Shown here piece by piece: positions 35,468 to 44,093 of a stretch of DNA of 64,000 nt. Source of the stretch: DATAOG01 sp963798075 (GTDB lineage: Bacteria; Pseudomonadota; Alphaproteobacteria; Geminicoccales; Geminicoccaceae). A model generated the notes under the pieces. The model saw nothing but the letters and a program-made list of their open reading frames with translations. It had not been told where the DNA came from and did no database searches. The position numbers and the translations under genes were made by a program. How positions within the stretch are numbered: position 1 is the first letter of the stretch; the number at the start of each line of letters is the position of its first letter. Where the stretch lies: the NCBI GenBank assembly GCA_963798075.1, contig CAWCRU010000006.1, positions 186,001 to 250,000 of the forward strand. The letters are read 5' to 3'.

Positions 35468-35914
35468 TTGCCCAGGCTGGCCGATCTTGCCGCCCTGCTC
35501 GGGCTGCCGCGGTTCAGCATCGCCCGCCTCGCGCTCTCGTTCGCCCTCCTGGTGGTCGCGACCGCGCTCGCGATTGCGGCCTTTATCGAGCTGATCGGGG
35601 CCCTGCGCCTGGCGCTCCTGACCGTGCTGCACCCGGCCTGGGCGAGCCTGGCCACCGCGGGCTTCATCTTCGTGCTCGCGGCGTCGGTCTGCCTGACCGC
35701 CTGGCGCCTGAGCCGGCCGCTGCCGCCGCTGGACCTGCCGGCAACCGGCGCGGCGCCCCTCGATCCCGGGCTGGCGGAGGCGCTGGGCTGGGTCCGGGGC
35801 CATCCGCAGCAGGCGACCGTGATCGCGGCCGTGCTCGGTTTCGTGACGGGCGCGGTGCCCGAGGTCCGTCGCGCCCTGCAGCAGATTCTCGGCGCGCCGC
35901 CGCGCCGGCGCTAG
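35468..35914 (+). CDS. YqjE/holin-superfamily-like membrane protein
   Basis: A 148-residue protein with two hydrophobic hairpin segments ('LALSFALLVVATALAIAAFI' and 'LATAGFIFVLAASVCLTAW') and a weaker C-terminal one ('ATVIAAVLGFVTGAVPEV'). Position directly after the YqjD-like gene and topology suggest the YqjE/phage holin-like group. The TTG start at 35468 is chosen because it follows the preceding stop at once; no ATG exists near it. Function unknown. Confidence 0.65.
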   Translation: MPRLADLAALLGLPRFSIARLALSFALLVVATALAIAAFIELIGALRLALLTVLHPAWASLATAGFIFVLAASVCLTAWRLSRPLPPLDLPATGAAPLDPGLAEALGWVRGHPQQATVIAAVLGFVTGAVPEVRRALQQILGAPPRRR

Positions 35915-35990
35915 CGAGCGGAGGCGGCCTTGCCCGAGCGGGCGCGAGGGTGGATCATCGGGCCGGCAGGCCAGGCGTTGCGGTGACCCA

Positions 35991-36962
35991 GTGCAGACCT
36001 TGCCGATCGCCCTGTCCGAGCTCGAGTACCGAGGTCGCGACCTCGCCCGGCCGGAGTGCGTCCTGGCCACGGCGGCCGGCGAGCTGTTCGTCTCCGACCG
36101 GCGCGGCGGCATCACCCGGATAGGCACCGACGGGGCGCAGGAACTGATCCGTGCTAAGGGCCTCGATCGCTTCCTGCCGAACGGCTTTTCCCTGTTGCCG
36201 GACCGGAGCTTCGCGATCGCCAATCTCGGCCCCGACGGCGGCGCCTGGCGCATGCTGCCGGACGGCAGCCTGGTGCCCGAGGTGCTCGAGGCCGACGGCA
36301 TGCGCCTGCCGGCGACCAACTTCGTCAACGCCGACCATGGGAGCGGCAGGCTTCGCCTCTTCGTCTCGGTGAGCACGCGCGAGGTGCCGCGCGAGCGGGC
36401 GTTCCGGCGCGATCTGGCCGACGGCTACATCGTCCTCAAGGATCGGCGCGGCATCAAGATCGTGGCCGAGGGCCTGGGCTTTGCCAACGAGAACAAGCTC
36501 GACCCGTCCGGCCGCTTCCTCTATGTCAACGAGACGATGGCGCGGCGGCTCAGCCGCTTTCCGGTCCGCGACGATGGCAGCCTAGGACCGCGGCAGACGG
36601 TCGCCGAGTTCGGCTGCGGCACCTTCCCGGACGGCCTCGAGTTCGACGCCGAAGGCGGCATCTGGATCGCGAGCGTGGTCAGCAATCGGCTGCTGCGGAT
36701 CGCGCGGGACGGCAGCCAGCACGTGATCCTGGAGGACGGCGACCCCGAAATGGTGGCGCGGGTCGAGCAGAGCTATCAAGAAGGCCGGCTCACGCGCGCC
36801 GACATCGACGCCGGCCGCGAACGCCCGCTCGGCAATCTCGCGAGCGTCGCCTTCGGCGGCCCGGACCTCAGGACGGTCTGCCTCGGCTCGCTGTTCGCAG
36901 ACCGGATCGCGACCTTGCGCTCGCCCATCGCCGGCGCCGAGCCCCCGCACTGGCGCTACTGA
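35991..36962 (+). CDS. SMP-30/gluconolactonase-like protein
   Basis: A 323-residue beta-propeller of the SMP-30/gluconolactonase/LRE group. Repeats with 'ATAAGELFVSDRRGGITRIG', 'GLGFANENKLDPSGRFLYVN' and 'FPDGLEFDAEGGIWIASVVS' carry the metal-ligand Asn and Asp typical of the family. It probably hydrolyses a lactone or related ester. It starts at GTG 35991 and is 13 bases from the HMG-CoA lyase gene, so it may be in the same operon; a functional link is not obvious. Confidence 0.8.
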   Translation: MQTLPIALSELEYRGRDLARPECVLATAAGELFVSDRRGGITRIGTDGAQELIRAKGLDRFLPNGFSLLPDRSFAIANLGPDGGAWRMLPDGSLVPEVLEADGMRLPATNFVNADHGSGRLRLFVSVSTREVPRERAFRRDLADGYIVLKDRRGIKIVAEGLGFANENKLDPSGRFLYVNETMARRLSRFPVRDDGSLGPRQTVAEFGCGTFPDGLEFDAEGGIWIASVVSNRLLRIARDGSQHVILEDGDPEMVARVEQSYQEGRLTRADIDAGRERPLGNLASVAFGGPDLRTVCLGSLFADRIATLRSPIAGAEPPHWRY

Positions 36963-36975
36963 CCGGAGACCGCCC

Positions 36976-37914
36976 ATGCCGGACCACAGGAAAGTGACCG
37001 TGACCGAGGTCGGGCCGCGCGACGGCTGGCAGATCGAGCCCGCGTTCATCCCGACCGAGACCAAGATCGCCCTGATCGACGAGCTGGTCGACGCCGGCAT
37101 CAAGCTCATGGAATATTCGTCCTTCGTCTCGCCGCGCGCGGTGCCGCAGCTGGCCGATGCGGCCGAGGTGCTGAAGGGCATCGACCGCTCCAAAGGCGCG
37201 CGCTTTGCCGCCCTGGTGCCGAACGCCAAAGGGGCCGAGCGCGCCGCCGAGGCCGGCGTCGACGAGATCCGGGTGTTCGTGTCGGCGTCCGAGAGCCACA
37301 ACCAGAAGAACGTCAACCGCTCGGTCGAGGACTCGCTCAAGGGCTTCGAGGACGTCGTGCGGATCGCGGGCGATGCCGGCATCCCGGTCGAGGGCGCGAT
37401 CGCGACCGCGTTCGGCTGCCCCTTCGAGGGCGACGTGCCCGTCGAGCAGGTGGGAGCCATCGCCCGGCGCTTTCGCGACCTGGGCATGCGCGGCGTCGGC
37501 CTCGGCGATACCACCGGCATGGCGACGCCGGCGCTGGTCGTCGAACGGTGCCGCTACCTCAAGCAGCAGGTGCCGGAGCTGCCGGTGGCGCTGCATTTCC
37601 ACAACACCCGCGGCATCGGCCTCGTCAACGTCATGGCCGGCCTCGCCGAGGGCATCGATGTGTTCGAATCCTCGTTCGCGGGGCTCGGCGGCTGCCCGTT
37701 TGCCGCCGGGGCGACCGGCAACATCTGCACCGAGGACCTGGTCTACATGCTCCACGAGATGGGCATCGAGACCGGCATCGACCTCGAGAAGCTGATCACG
37801 GCCGCGCGCCACGTCGAGCAGGTGATCGGGCGCAGCCTGCCCGGGCAGGTCATGAAGGCCGGGCCCAGGCTCAAGCTGCATCCTTTGGGGAACGTCGAGA
37901 CCGCGGTCGGCTGA
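36976..37914 (+). CDS. Hydroxymethylglutaryl-CoA lyase
   Basis: A 312-residue HMG-CoA lyase of the DRE-TIM metallolyase family, cleaving HMG-CoA to acetyl-CoA and acetoacetate (end of leucine breakdown). 'VTVTEVGPRDGWQIEP' has the catalytic Arg/Asp; 'KLMEYSSFVSPRAVPQLAD', 'HFHNTRGIGLVNVMA' (metal His) and 'FAGLGGCPFAAGATGNICTE' with the signature catalytic Cys follow. The family signature 'S-x-[AG]-G-L-G-G-C-P' is intact. Directly followed by a CoA-transferase gene. Confidence 0.93.
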   Translation: MPDHRKVTVTEVGPRDGWQIEPAFIPTETKIALIDELVDAGIKLMEYSSFVSPRAVPQLADAAEVLKGIDRSKGARFAALVPNAKGAERAAEAGVDEIRVFVSASESHNQKNVNRSVEDSLKGFEDVVRIAGDAGIPVEGAIATAFGCPFEGDVPVEQVGAIARRFRDLGMRGVGLGDTTGMATPALVVERCRYLKQQVPELPVALHFHNTRGIGLVNVMAGLAEGIDVFESSFAGLGGCPFAAGATGNICTEDLVYMLHEMGIETGIDLEKLITAARHVEQVIGRSLPGQVMKAGPRLKLHPLGNVETAVG

Positions 37915-37919
37915 GCCCC

Positions 37920-39104
37920 TTGCCGCTCTCCGGCACCAAGGTCCTCGACCTCACCCGCATCCTTGCGGGGCCGTTCTGCACCCAGCTGCTGGCCGATCTC
38001 GGCGCCGAGGTGATCAAGGTCGAGCAGCGCGGGCGCGGCGATCCGGTGCGCGGCCAGGGGGCGATCAAGGACGGCCTCAGCTGGTACTTCGCGCAGTTCA
38101 ATCGCAACAAGATGTCGATCACGCTCGACCTCTACCAGGACGAGGGCAAGCGGGTGCTGGCCGATCTGCTGCGAAGAGCCCATGTGCTGGTCGAGAACTT
38201 CCGGCCCGGCGTGCTCGCCCGGATGGGGTTTGCCCCGGACCGGCTGCGGGCGCTCAATCCGGACCTGGTCGTGGCCAGCATCAACGGCTACGGCAGCGTC
38301 GGCCCCTATGCCGACCGCCCCGCCTTCGACTTCATCGCCCAGGCGATGAGCGGCTTCATGAGCGTCAACGGCAGCGCCGGCGGCGAGCCGCTGCGCGCCG
38401 GGCCGCCGATCAGCGATCTGGTCGCCGGGCTCTACGCGGCCTTCGGCGTGGTCTCGGCTCTGCTCGCCCGCGAGCGCGGCACGACGCCGGGCGGCCAGCG
38501 GGTCGAAGCGGCGCTCACCAACGGGCTGATCAGCATGATGGCCTATTTCTCGGCGGCCTACCTTGCGACCGGCGAATTGCCCGAGCGCACCGGCAACGAC
38601 CATCCGGTGGTCTATCCCTACGGGCTGTTCCACGCCGCCGACGGCGACGTCGCGATCGCGCCCAGCACGCCCGCGATCGTCGAGCGCCTGCTCCAGGAAC
38701 TGGGTCTGGCCGACCTGCTGAGCGATCCCGACTTCGCGACCAATGCCGCCCGGATCGCCCATCGCGAGCGCCTGCGGGCGATCGTCAACGCCAAGATCGC
38801 GGCCCGCACGGTCGCGGACTGGATCTTGCGCCTGAACCGGGCGGGCGTGCCCTGCGGCCGGGTCATGGATCTTGCGGACGTGTTCGCCGACCCGCAGGTG
38901 CTGGCCCAGGAGATGGTCCTCGAGGCCGAGCATCCGGGCCACGGCCGGGTGCGCATGACGGGCTTTCCGGTCAAGCTCGACGCGACGCCCGCGCGCCTGC
39001 GCCGGCCGGCGCCCGGGCTCGGCGAGCATACCGACGCGGTCCTGGCCGAAGCCGGCTACGACCCGGACCGGATCGCGGCGCTGCGGCAGGCCGGCGTGAT
39101 CTGA
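37920..39104 (+). CDS. CaiB/BaiF family III CoA-transferase
   Basis: A 394-residue family III CoA-transferase. The N-terminus 'LSGTKVLDLTRILAGPFCTQ', 'LADLGAEVIKVEQ' and 'FNRNKMSITLDL' is standard, and the catalytic aspartate lies in 'AFDFIAQAMSGFMSVNG' or the adjacent 'PPISDLVAGLYA' segment. A TTG five bases after the HMG-CoA lyase stop is the likely start. Because it is coupled to the lyase it may activate or recycle a dicarboxylate such as 3-hydroxy-3-methylglutarate, as human SUGCT does; this is inference. Confidence 0.88.
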   Translation: MPLSGTKVLDLTRILAGPFCTQLLADLGAEVIKVEQRGRGDPVRGQGAIKDGLSWYFAQFNRNKMSITLDLYQDEGKRVLADLLRRAHVLVENFRPGVLARMGFAPDRLRALNPDLVVASINGYGSVGPYADRPAFDFIAQAMSGFMSVNGSAGGEPLRAGPPISDLVAGLYAAFGVVSALLARERGTTPGGQRVEAALTNGLISMMAYFSAAYLATGELPERTGNDHPVVYPYGLFHAADGDVAIAPSTPAIVERLLQELGLADLLSDPDFATNAARIAHRERLRAIVNAKIAARTVADWILRLNRAGVPCGRVMDLADVFADPQVLAQEMVLEAEHPGHGRVRMTGFPVKLDATPARLRRPAPGLGEHTDAVLAEAGYDPDRIAALRQAGVI

Positions 39105-39196
39105 GGGCGGGCGATCGATCAGACGGCGGGTGCGACCTGCCCAAGGTAAGGAGCTGCTGCGGGGGCGGGAAGCGGTCCGATCACCGGGCTGCGGCC

Positions 39197-39934
39197 TCAG
39201 TCGCCGAGCGCCAGCAGGGGGCCCTGGTAGAGCACCGGGCCGGTCGGCTGGCCGGTCGGCGAGCCGCCCCGCGGTTCGAGGCTGACCGCCAGCGCGGCGC
39301 TCGGCCGGACCGCCGCCTTGACCTGGGTCGGCAGCTCGAGAGTGGTCTCCTGCTGCGGGTCGAGCAGGCCCAGCGAGCGCGGCTGCTGGCTGCCGCCGGT
39401 GATCAGCCAGAGCTCGAGGTCGTGGTCCTCGGCGGCGGCGATCGCGAGCGGCCGGACGATGACGTGGCCGCCGGTCGGCTCGACGGTCACGATCAGCGCC
39501 GGACTCGCTTCGCCGCGGTCGAGCACTGCCACGTAGCGGGCTGCCGGCGAGGCCGGCTGGCGAAAAGCGACCCCCGCGATATAGAGGGCCAGGACCGCGG
39601 CGAGGGCGGCCGCGGCGAAGCTGCACCGGCGCCAGAAGGTGAGGCTGGACAAGAGGCCATGGCGCCTGACCCGCACCCGGCGCACGGCCGCCGGTGCCGG
39701 GTTCGCCTCGGCGGCCAGCGCCTGCGCGATTCCGAGCCAGGCCGCGGGCGGCGGCTCGACCGGTGGGATCACCGCGGCGAGCGGCGCCAGGCGCTGCTGC
39801 CAGAGGTCGACCAGCCGGGCGAGCTCGCGGTCGCTCTGCAGCCTCTGCTGGACCGCGGCGCGGGCCGCGGGCTCGAGCGTGCCGAGCACGTACTCGGCTG
39901 CCAGAGCTTCGCTGTCGCCGAGCTCGTCGGTCAT
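39197..39934 (-). CDS. Anti-sigma factor, RskA-like
   Basis: A 245-residue single-pass membrane protein. The N-terminal cytosolic zinc-less anti-sigma domain contains 'LAAEYVLGTLEPAARAAVQQ'; a membrane helix 'FAAAALAAVLALYIAGVAF' lies near the middle; the C-terminal RskA domain has 'VIVRPLAIAAAEDHDLELWL' and ends 'VLYQGPLLALGD'. Its ATG overlaps the sigma gene stop (ATGA), so the two are made in step. It should hold the sigma factor at the membrane until regulated proteolysis releases it. Confidence 0.9.
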   Translation of the reverse strand: MTDELGDSEALAAEYVLGTLEPAARAAVQQRLQSDRELARLVDLWQQRLAPLAAVIPPVEPPPAAWLGIAQALAAEANPAPAAVRRVRVRRHGLLSSLTFWRRCSFAAAALAAVLALYIAGVAFRQPASPAARYVAVLDRGEASPALIVTVEPTGGHVIVRPLAIAAAEDHDLELWLITGGSQQPRSLGLLDPQQETTLELPTQVKAAVRPSAALAVSLEPRGGSPTGQPTGPVLYQGPLLALGD

Positions 39935-40485
39935 CGCTCGAGGCATTCCTTGAGCCGCAGCAGCCCACGCCGGACCAGGCTCTTGGCGGTGCCGAGCGGG
40001 CACTCGAGCCGGTGCGCCAGCTCGGCATGGGTATAGCCCTCGGCATAGGCGAGCAGCACGCTCTGGCGCTGGCGGCCCTCGAGCTCGCCCAGGCAGTGGC
40101 GCAGCGTCCGCGCCCGGGCGCCGCCGGCATCGAGCAGGGTCGCGAGGTTGGCGTCGGGATCCTCGATCTCCTCGATGTCGTCGAGGGGCAGCTCGGGCCG
40201 CTGGCCGCGCCGCCGGTCGAGCGCCCGGTTGCGCGCGATCGCGATCATCCAGGTCATCGGCGCTCCCCTGTCCGGACGGTAGTCGCCGGCGTGCTGCCAG
40301 ATCCGCAGATAGACCTCCTGCAGCACCTCGCTCGCCTGCTCGCGATCGCGCAGGATGCGCAGGATCACGCCGAACAGCTTGGCGCTGCTCGCCGCGTAGA
40401 GCTCGCCGAAAGCCCGCTGGTCGCGCGCCGCGACGGCCGCCAGGAGACCGCTCAGGGGGGAGGACCCGGCTTGGTCGGTCGACAT
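39931..40485 (-). CDS. ECF sigma factor (SigK-like group)
   Basis: A 184-residue ECF sigma factor. Region 2 covers 'AFGELYAASSAKLFGVILRI' to 'VLQEVYLRIWQHAGDYRPDR'; region 4 has 'ELEGRQRQSVLLAYAEGYTH' and 'ELAHRLECPLGTAKSLVRRG'. Start taken at ATG 40485 (MSTDQAG); an upstream ATG at 40527 is possible. It precedes the RskA-like anti-sigma gene and follows two fasciclin genes on the same strand, the same partnership known for SigK and MPT70/MPT83 fasciclin proteins in mycobacteria. Confidence 0.92.
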   Translation of the reverse strand: MSTDQAGSSPLSGLLAAVAARDQRAFGELYAASSAKLFGVILRILRDREQASEVLQEVYLRIWQHAGDYRPDRGAPMTWMIAIARNRALDRRRGQRPELPLDDIEEIEDPDANLATLLDAGGARARTLRHCLGELEGRQRQSVLLAYAEGYTHAELAHRLECPLGTAKSLVRRGLLRLKECLER

Positions 40486-40612
40486 GCTCGACGGTGAGCC
40501 TCCGCCAGGGCCGGACTTCTGTCGCATCGGGCGCAGGCATACCAGAGGATCGGCAAGGGCGCCAGACACCGGCCGCCCCCGACCGCCGATCGGGGGCGGC
40601 CGCGCCCGCCGC

Positions 40613-41251
40613 TCAGCTCGGCAGCAGCACGTCGTCGATGACGTGGATCACGCCGTTCGACTGATAGACGTCATAGGTCGAAATGGTGGCGATGTCGCCG
40701 CGCTCGTCCTCGAGCACGAGGTTGCTCGGGCCGTTGGCCTTGACCGTGAGGGTCTCGCCGTTGACCGTCTTGAGGCGGGTCATGCCGCCGCCGGCCGCGA
40801 CTTGCTCGCGCAGCGCCGCCGAGTCCAGCCGCCCGGGGACCACGTGGTAGGTCAGGATGGCGGTCAGCGTGGCCCGGTTCTCGGGCTTCAGCAGACTGTC
40901 GAGCGTGCCGGGCGGCAACGCCGCGAAGGCGCCGTTGACGGGCGCGAACACGGTGAAGGGGCCAGGACCCTCGAGGGTGTCGACGAGGCCCGCGGCCTTG
41001 ACGGCTGCGACCAGCGTCGTGTGGTCGGCCGAGTTGACCGCGTTGCCCACGATGGTCTTGCCCGGCAGCATCGGCTGGCCGCCGACCATGACGTTCGGCA
41101 TCGAGGCCATCTGCACGTGAGCGTCGCTCGCCATGGCGGTGCCCATGCCGGCCTGATGGTCGGCGGGCGCGCAGGCGCTGGCGGCCGCGAGCGCCGCGAG
41201 CGCGACCCCGGCGAGCGCCAGATGCAAACGGTGGTGATCACGAATGCGCAT
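40613..41251 (-). CDS. Fasciclin-domain lipoprotein (copy 1)
   Basis: A 212-residue protein with a leader ending in a lipobox-like 'AAASACAPAD', a short Met/His/Ala linker and one FAS1 domain: 'TIVGNAVNSADHTTLVAAVK', 'GPFTVFAPVNGAFAALPPGT', 'ILTYHVVPGRLDS' and 'YDVYQSNGVIHVIDDVLLP'. FAS1 proteins act in adhesion or matrix contacts outside the cytosol. GAGGACAG precedes ATG 41251. It is about 85% identical (by eye) to the gene 60 bases upstream, so it arose by tandem duplication; it differs mainly by lipid anchoring. Confidence 0.92.
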   Translation of the reverse strand: MRIRDHHRLHLALAGVALAALAAASACAPADHQAGMGTAMASDAHVQMASMPNVMVGGQPMLPGKTIVGNAVNSADHTTLVAAVKAAGLVDTLEGPGPFTVFAPVNGAFAALPPGTLDSLLKPENRATLTAILTYHVVPGRLDSAALREQVAAGGGMTRLKTVNGETLTVKANGPSNLVLEDERGDIATISTYDVYQSNGVIHVIDDVLLPS

Positions 41252-41310
41252 CGATCTGTCCTCGTTTGGTGCCGGCTCCCCTGGCCTTCGGCTGAAGGCC
41301 GGCGCGGCGG

Positions 41311-41874
41311 TCATTTGGGCAGGAGCACCCGGTCGATGACGTGGATGACCCCGTTCGACTGGTAGACGTCGTAGGTCGAGATCGTGGCGATGCCGCCTTG
41401 CGCGTCCTCGACCACGAGGTTGCTGGGGCCGTTGGCCATGACGGTCAGCGGCTCGCCGTTGACGGTCGCGAGCTCGGCCATGCCGCCGCCGGCCGCGACC
41501 CGCCCGCGCAGATCCTTCGAATCGAGCCGGCCGGGGACCACGTGGTAGGTGAGGATGCCGGTCAGGGCGGCACGGTTCTCGGGCTTCAGCAGGCTATCGA
41601 CCGTGCCCGGCGGCAGCGCCGCAAAGGCGCGGTTGACCGGCGCGAACACGGTGAACGGGCCCTGGCCCTCGAGCGTGTCGACGAGGCCCGCGGCCTTGAC
41701 GGCGGCGACCAGCGTCGTGTGGTCGGCCGAGTTGACCGCATTGTCGACGATCGTCTTTTCCGGCAGCATCGGCTGGCCGCCGACCATGACCTCAGCGCGC
41801 GCGCCGAGCGCGCTCGCCCCAAGCAGGAGCGTCGCCGCGAGCAGCGCGCGCCGCAGGGTCGCATTCTCAGTCAT
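41311..41874 (-). CDS. Fasciclin-domain secreted protein (copy 2)
   Basis: A 187-residue secreted FAS1 protein. A cleavable signal peptide ('LLAATLLLGASALGARA') is followed at once by 'EVMVGGQPMLPEKTIVDNAV', the shared tandem sequence, and one FAS1 domain ending 'VIHVIDRVLLPK'. It is the first gene of the fas-fas-sigma-anti-sigma run on the minus strand. Most differences from copy 1 are conservative, suggesting selection on both. Confidence 0.92.
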   Translation of the reverse strand: MTENATLRRALLAATLLLGASALGARAEVMVGGQPMLPEKTIVDNAVNSADHTTLVAAVKAAGLVDTLEGQGPFTVFAPVNRAFAALPPGTVDSLLKPENRAALTGILTYHVVPGRLDSKDLRGRVAAGGGMAELATVNGEPLTVMANGPSNLVVEDAQGGIATISTYDVYQSNGVIHVIDRVLLPK

Positions 41875-41974
41875 CCTCTTCCCTCCGTTGCCGGCGGTGC
41901 CTGGGCACCGCCCCCAAAGCCGCAGTCCGGCTGCGGCTCCGGTAGCTACGGCGAACGGATGGGTTTGGATGCAC

Positions 41975-42745
41975 TCACAGGTGGCTGGCGAGGAACTGGC
42001 GCAGGCGCTCCGAGCGCGGATTGCCGAACAGCTCCTTCGGCGGGCCCTCCTCCTCGATCCGGCCTTGGTGGAGGAAAACCGTCCGGCTCGAGACCTCGCG
42101 CGCGAAGCCGATCTCGTGGGTCACGATCAGCATCGTGCGGCCCTCCTCGGCGAGATCGCGCATGACCTTGAGGACTTCGCCCACCAGCTCCGGGTCGAGC
42201 GCGGAGGTCGGCTCGTCGAACAGCATCACCTGCGGCTCCATGGCGAGCGCGCGGGCGATCGCGGCCCGCTGCTGCTGGCCGCCCGAGAGGTGGGAGGGAT
42301 AGTGATTGCGCTTGTCGGCGATGCCGACCTTGGCGAGCAGGGCCTCGGCGCGGGCGACGGCTTCGGCCTTGGGCTGCTTGAGGACGTGCACCGGCGCCTC
42401 GATCAGGTTCTGGAGCACGGTCATGTGCGACCAGAGATTGAAGCTCTGGAACACCATGCCGAGCCGGGTGCGGATCCGGTCGACCTGCCTCGCGTCGGCG
42501 GGCCGGGCGCCGTGGCGGCCACGGGTCATCCGGATCAGCTCGCCGCCGACATGGACCTCGCCCGCGTCCGGAGTCTCGAGCAGGTTGATGCAGCGGAGCA
42601 GCGTGCTCTTGCCCGAGCCCGACGAGCCGATCATCGCGATCACGTCGCCGTTGAGCGCGCTCAGCGAGACGCCCTTGAGAACCTCGAGCGCCCCGAAGCT
42701 CTTGTGCAACTCGCTCACCACCAGGGCCGCGCCCGCCATGTCCAT
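41975..42745 (-). CDS. Polar amino-acid ABC transporter ATP-binding protein (orphan)
   Basis: A 256-residue ATPase of the HisP/GlnQ group. Walker A 'GSSGSGKSTLLRCINLLE', Q-loop 'MVFQSFNLWSHMTVLQN', signature 'LSGGQQQRAAIARALAME' and Walker B 'VMLFDEPTSALDPELVGEV' are complete, and it ends 'SERLRQFLASHL', characteristic of this group. It energises amino-acid uptake with a membrane permease pair, but no permease or binding protein is adjacent; the nearest candidate binding protein is at 34100-34948. GGAG precedes ATG 42745. Confidence 0.92.
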   Translation of the reverse strand: MDMAGAALVVSELHKSFGALEVLKGVSLSALNGDVIAMIGSSGSGKSTLLRCINLLETPDAGEVHVGGELIRMTRGRHGARPADARQVDRIRTRLGMVFQSFNLWSHMTVLQNLIEAPVHVLKQPKAEAVARAEALLAKVGIADKRNHYPSHLSGGQQQRAAIARALAMEPQVMLFDEPTSALDPELVGEVLKVMRDLAEEGRTMLIVTHEIGFAREVSSRTVFLHQGRIEEEGPPKELFGNPRSERLRQFLASHL

Positions 42746-42974
42746 GTCGCTGCTCCGAGGGCTGCGACCCTCAGGCTAGCGGCTGGCGTCGTGAGCGACA
42801 AGCGCGGTGCCGCGGCCGGGGTTCGTGGTCCAGCTTCGTGGTTAAGCCTTTGTTAACGATCCGGTCGCATGGTGGCGCAGACGTAGGGGTTGAGTTCCCC
42901 GCGCCGGACATGCGCTTCCGGCGAGCGTCCGGGACGCGCCGAGCCCGGGCCGCGCCGAGGACGGGATCGAGCTG

Positions 42975-43962
42975 ATGACGGATGCGGTGATCAAGGTCCT
43001 GCTGGTCGAGGACAATCCGGTCGACGCCCGCATGGCGGCCAAGCTGCTCGGCGCCGACGGCGAGTTCGAGTTGACCCATGTGGAGCGTCTGAGCGAGGCC
43101 GCCCAGCAGCTGAGCCAGCACCGCTTCGATGCCGTGCTGCTCGACCTGATGCTGCCGGATTCGAGCGGGCTCGCCACCCTCGACGGCGTCCACGAGCGGG
43201 CGCCGGACGTGCCGATCGTCGTCTACAGCGGCTTCGGCGACGAGGACCTGATGTTCGCCTGCGAAGCGATTCGCGGCGGCGCGCAGGAGTTCTGCCCAAG
43301 AGCCTGGTCACGCCCGTCGTCATGCAGCGCGCGATCCGCACCTCGATCGAGCGCAAGCGCCAGGAGCAGCGGCGGCTTCGACATGCGCGCCAGGACGAGT
43401 TGACCGGGCTCGGCAACCGCCTGCTGCTCGAGGAGCGCTTCGAGCGCGCCGCCGCGCGCGCCGATCGCCAGGGCCGCTATCTGGCGCTGTTGTCGATCGA
43501 GCTCGACCATTACCTGAACGTGGTCGAGCAGATGGGCGGCGCGTTCGGCGACCGGCTGCTGCGGGCGGTCGCCAGACGGTTGCAGGCCAACTTCCGCAAG
43601 TCCGACACCTTGGCGCGTTTTCGGCAGCACGGCTTCAGCGCGCTGCTCGAGGCGATGGCCCCGGCTCAGGACGCCAGCATTCTCGCCTCAAGCTGCGCGC
43701 CGCGATGGCGGCTGCCTTCCGGATCGACGGCACCGACGTCTTCTTGACCACGAGCGTCGGGATCGCCCTCTACCCGATCCACGGCCGCGCCCTGGCCGGG
43801 CTCGTCGATGCGGCCGATGGCGCCATGTTCGAGGTCGCCACGGCCGGCGGCGACGGCTGCAGGGTTGCCGATCTGCCGGCGCCTGCGGGATCGCCCGGGG
43901 AGCAAGCTGACCAGGCTCGGGCGATCAGGGCGGATGAGAGCGTCTCGCCGCCCGCGGCCTAG
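42975..43962 (+). pseudogene. Response regulator with degenerate GGDEF domain, two frameshifts
   Basis: The product would be REC-GGDEF. Receiver: 'VIKVLLVEDNPVDARMAAKL', phospho-acceptor Asp in 'VLLDLMLPDSSG', then 'VVYSGFGDEDL'. Near 43298 one base is missing and the frame resumes at 'PKSLVTPVVMQRAIR' (conserved Lys). The GGDEF domain follows: 'DELTGLGNRLLLEERFERAA', and the signature position reads 'RFRQHGFSALLE' where active cyclases have GGDEF. Near 43685 a second base is lost and the domain ends 'FLTTSVGIALYPIHG'. Even with repaired frames, the changed signature argues against diguanylate cyclase activity; it might bind c-di-GMP or be non-functional. Confidence 0.82.
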
Positions 43963-44075
43963 CCGGGGGGCTGAGCCGGGGATCTGGGCCGTGATCTGAG
44001 CCGGGCGGTCTGGGCCGGGGTTCTGGGCCGGGGGTCTGGGCCGGGAAGCTGAGCCGGGGGTCGGGGCCGGGCTCT
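43961..44075. repeat. Imperfect 12-14-base tandem repeats
   Basis: About nine copies of a unit close to CTGRGCCGGGNNT (R = A or G) run head to tail between the broken response-regulator gene and rlmE. Copies differ in length by one or two bases. There is no open frame with a recognisable product. Such G-rich tracts slip easily and could form four-stranded structure on the plus strand. Confidence 0.75.
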
Positions 44076-44093
44076 CGGCCGAAGGGGCGGCGA

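Noticed and set aside
37743..40130. A 795-codon minus-strand frame
   Set aside because: It crosses the CoA-transferase (antisense) and the sigma/anti-sigma genes (wrong frame) and has no recognisable protein features.
43961..44075. Short repeats as CRISPR or insertion-sequence ends
   Set aside because: Units are contiguous without spacers and there are no inverted termini or target duplications.
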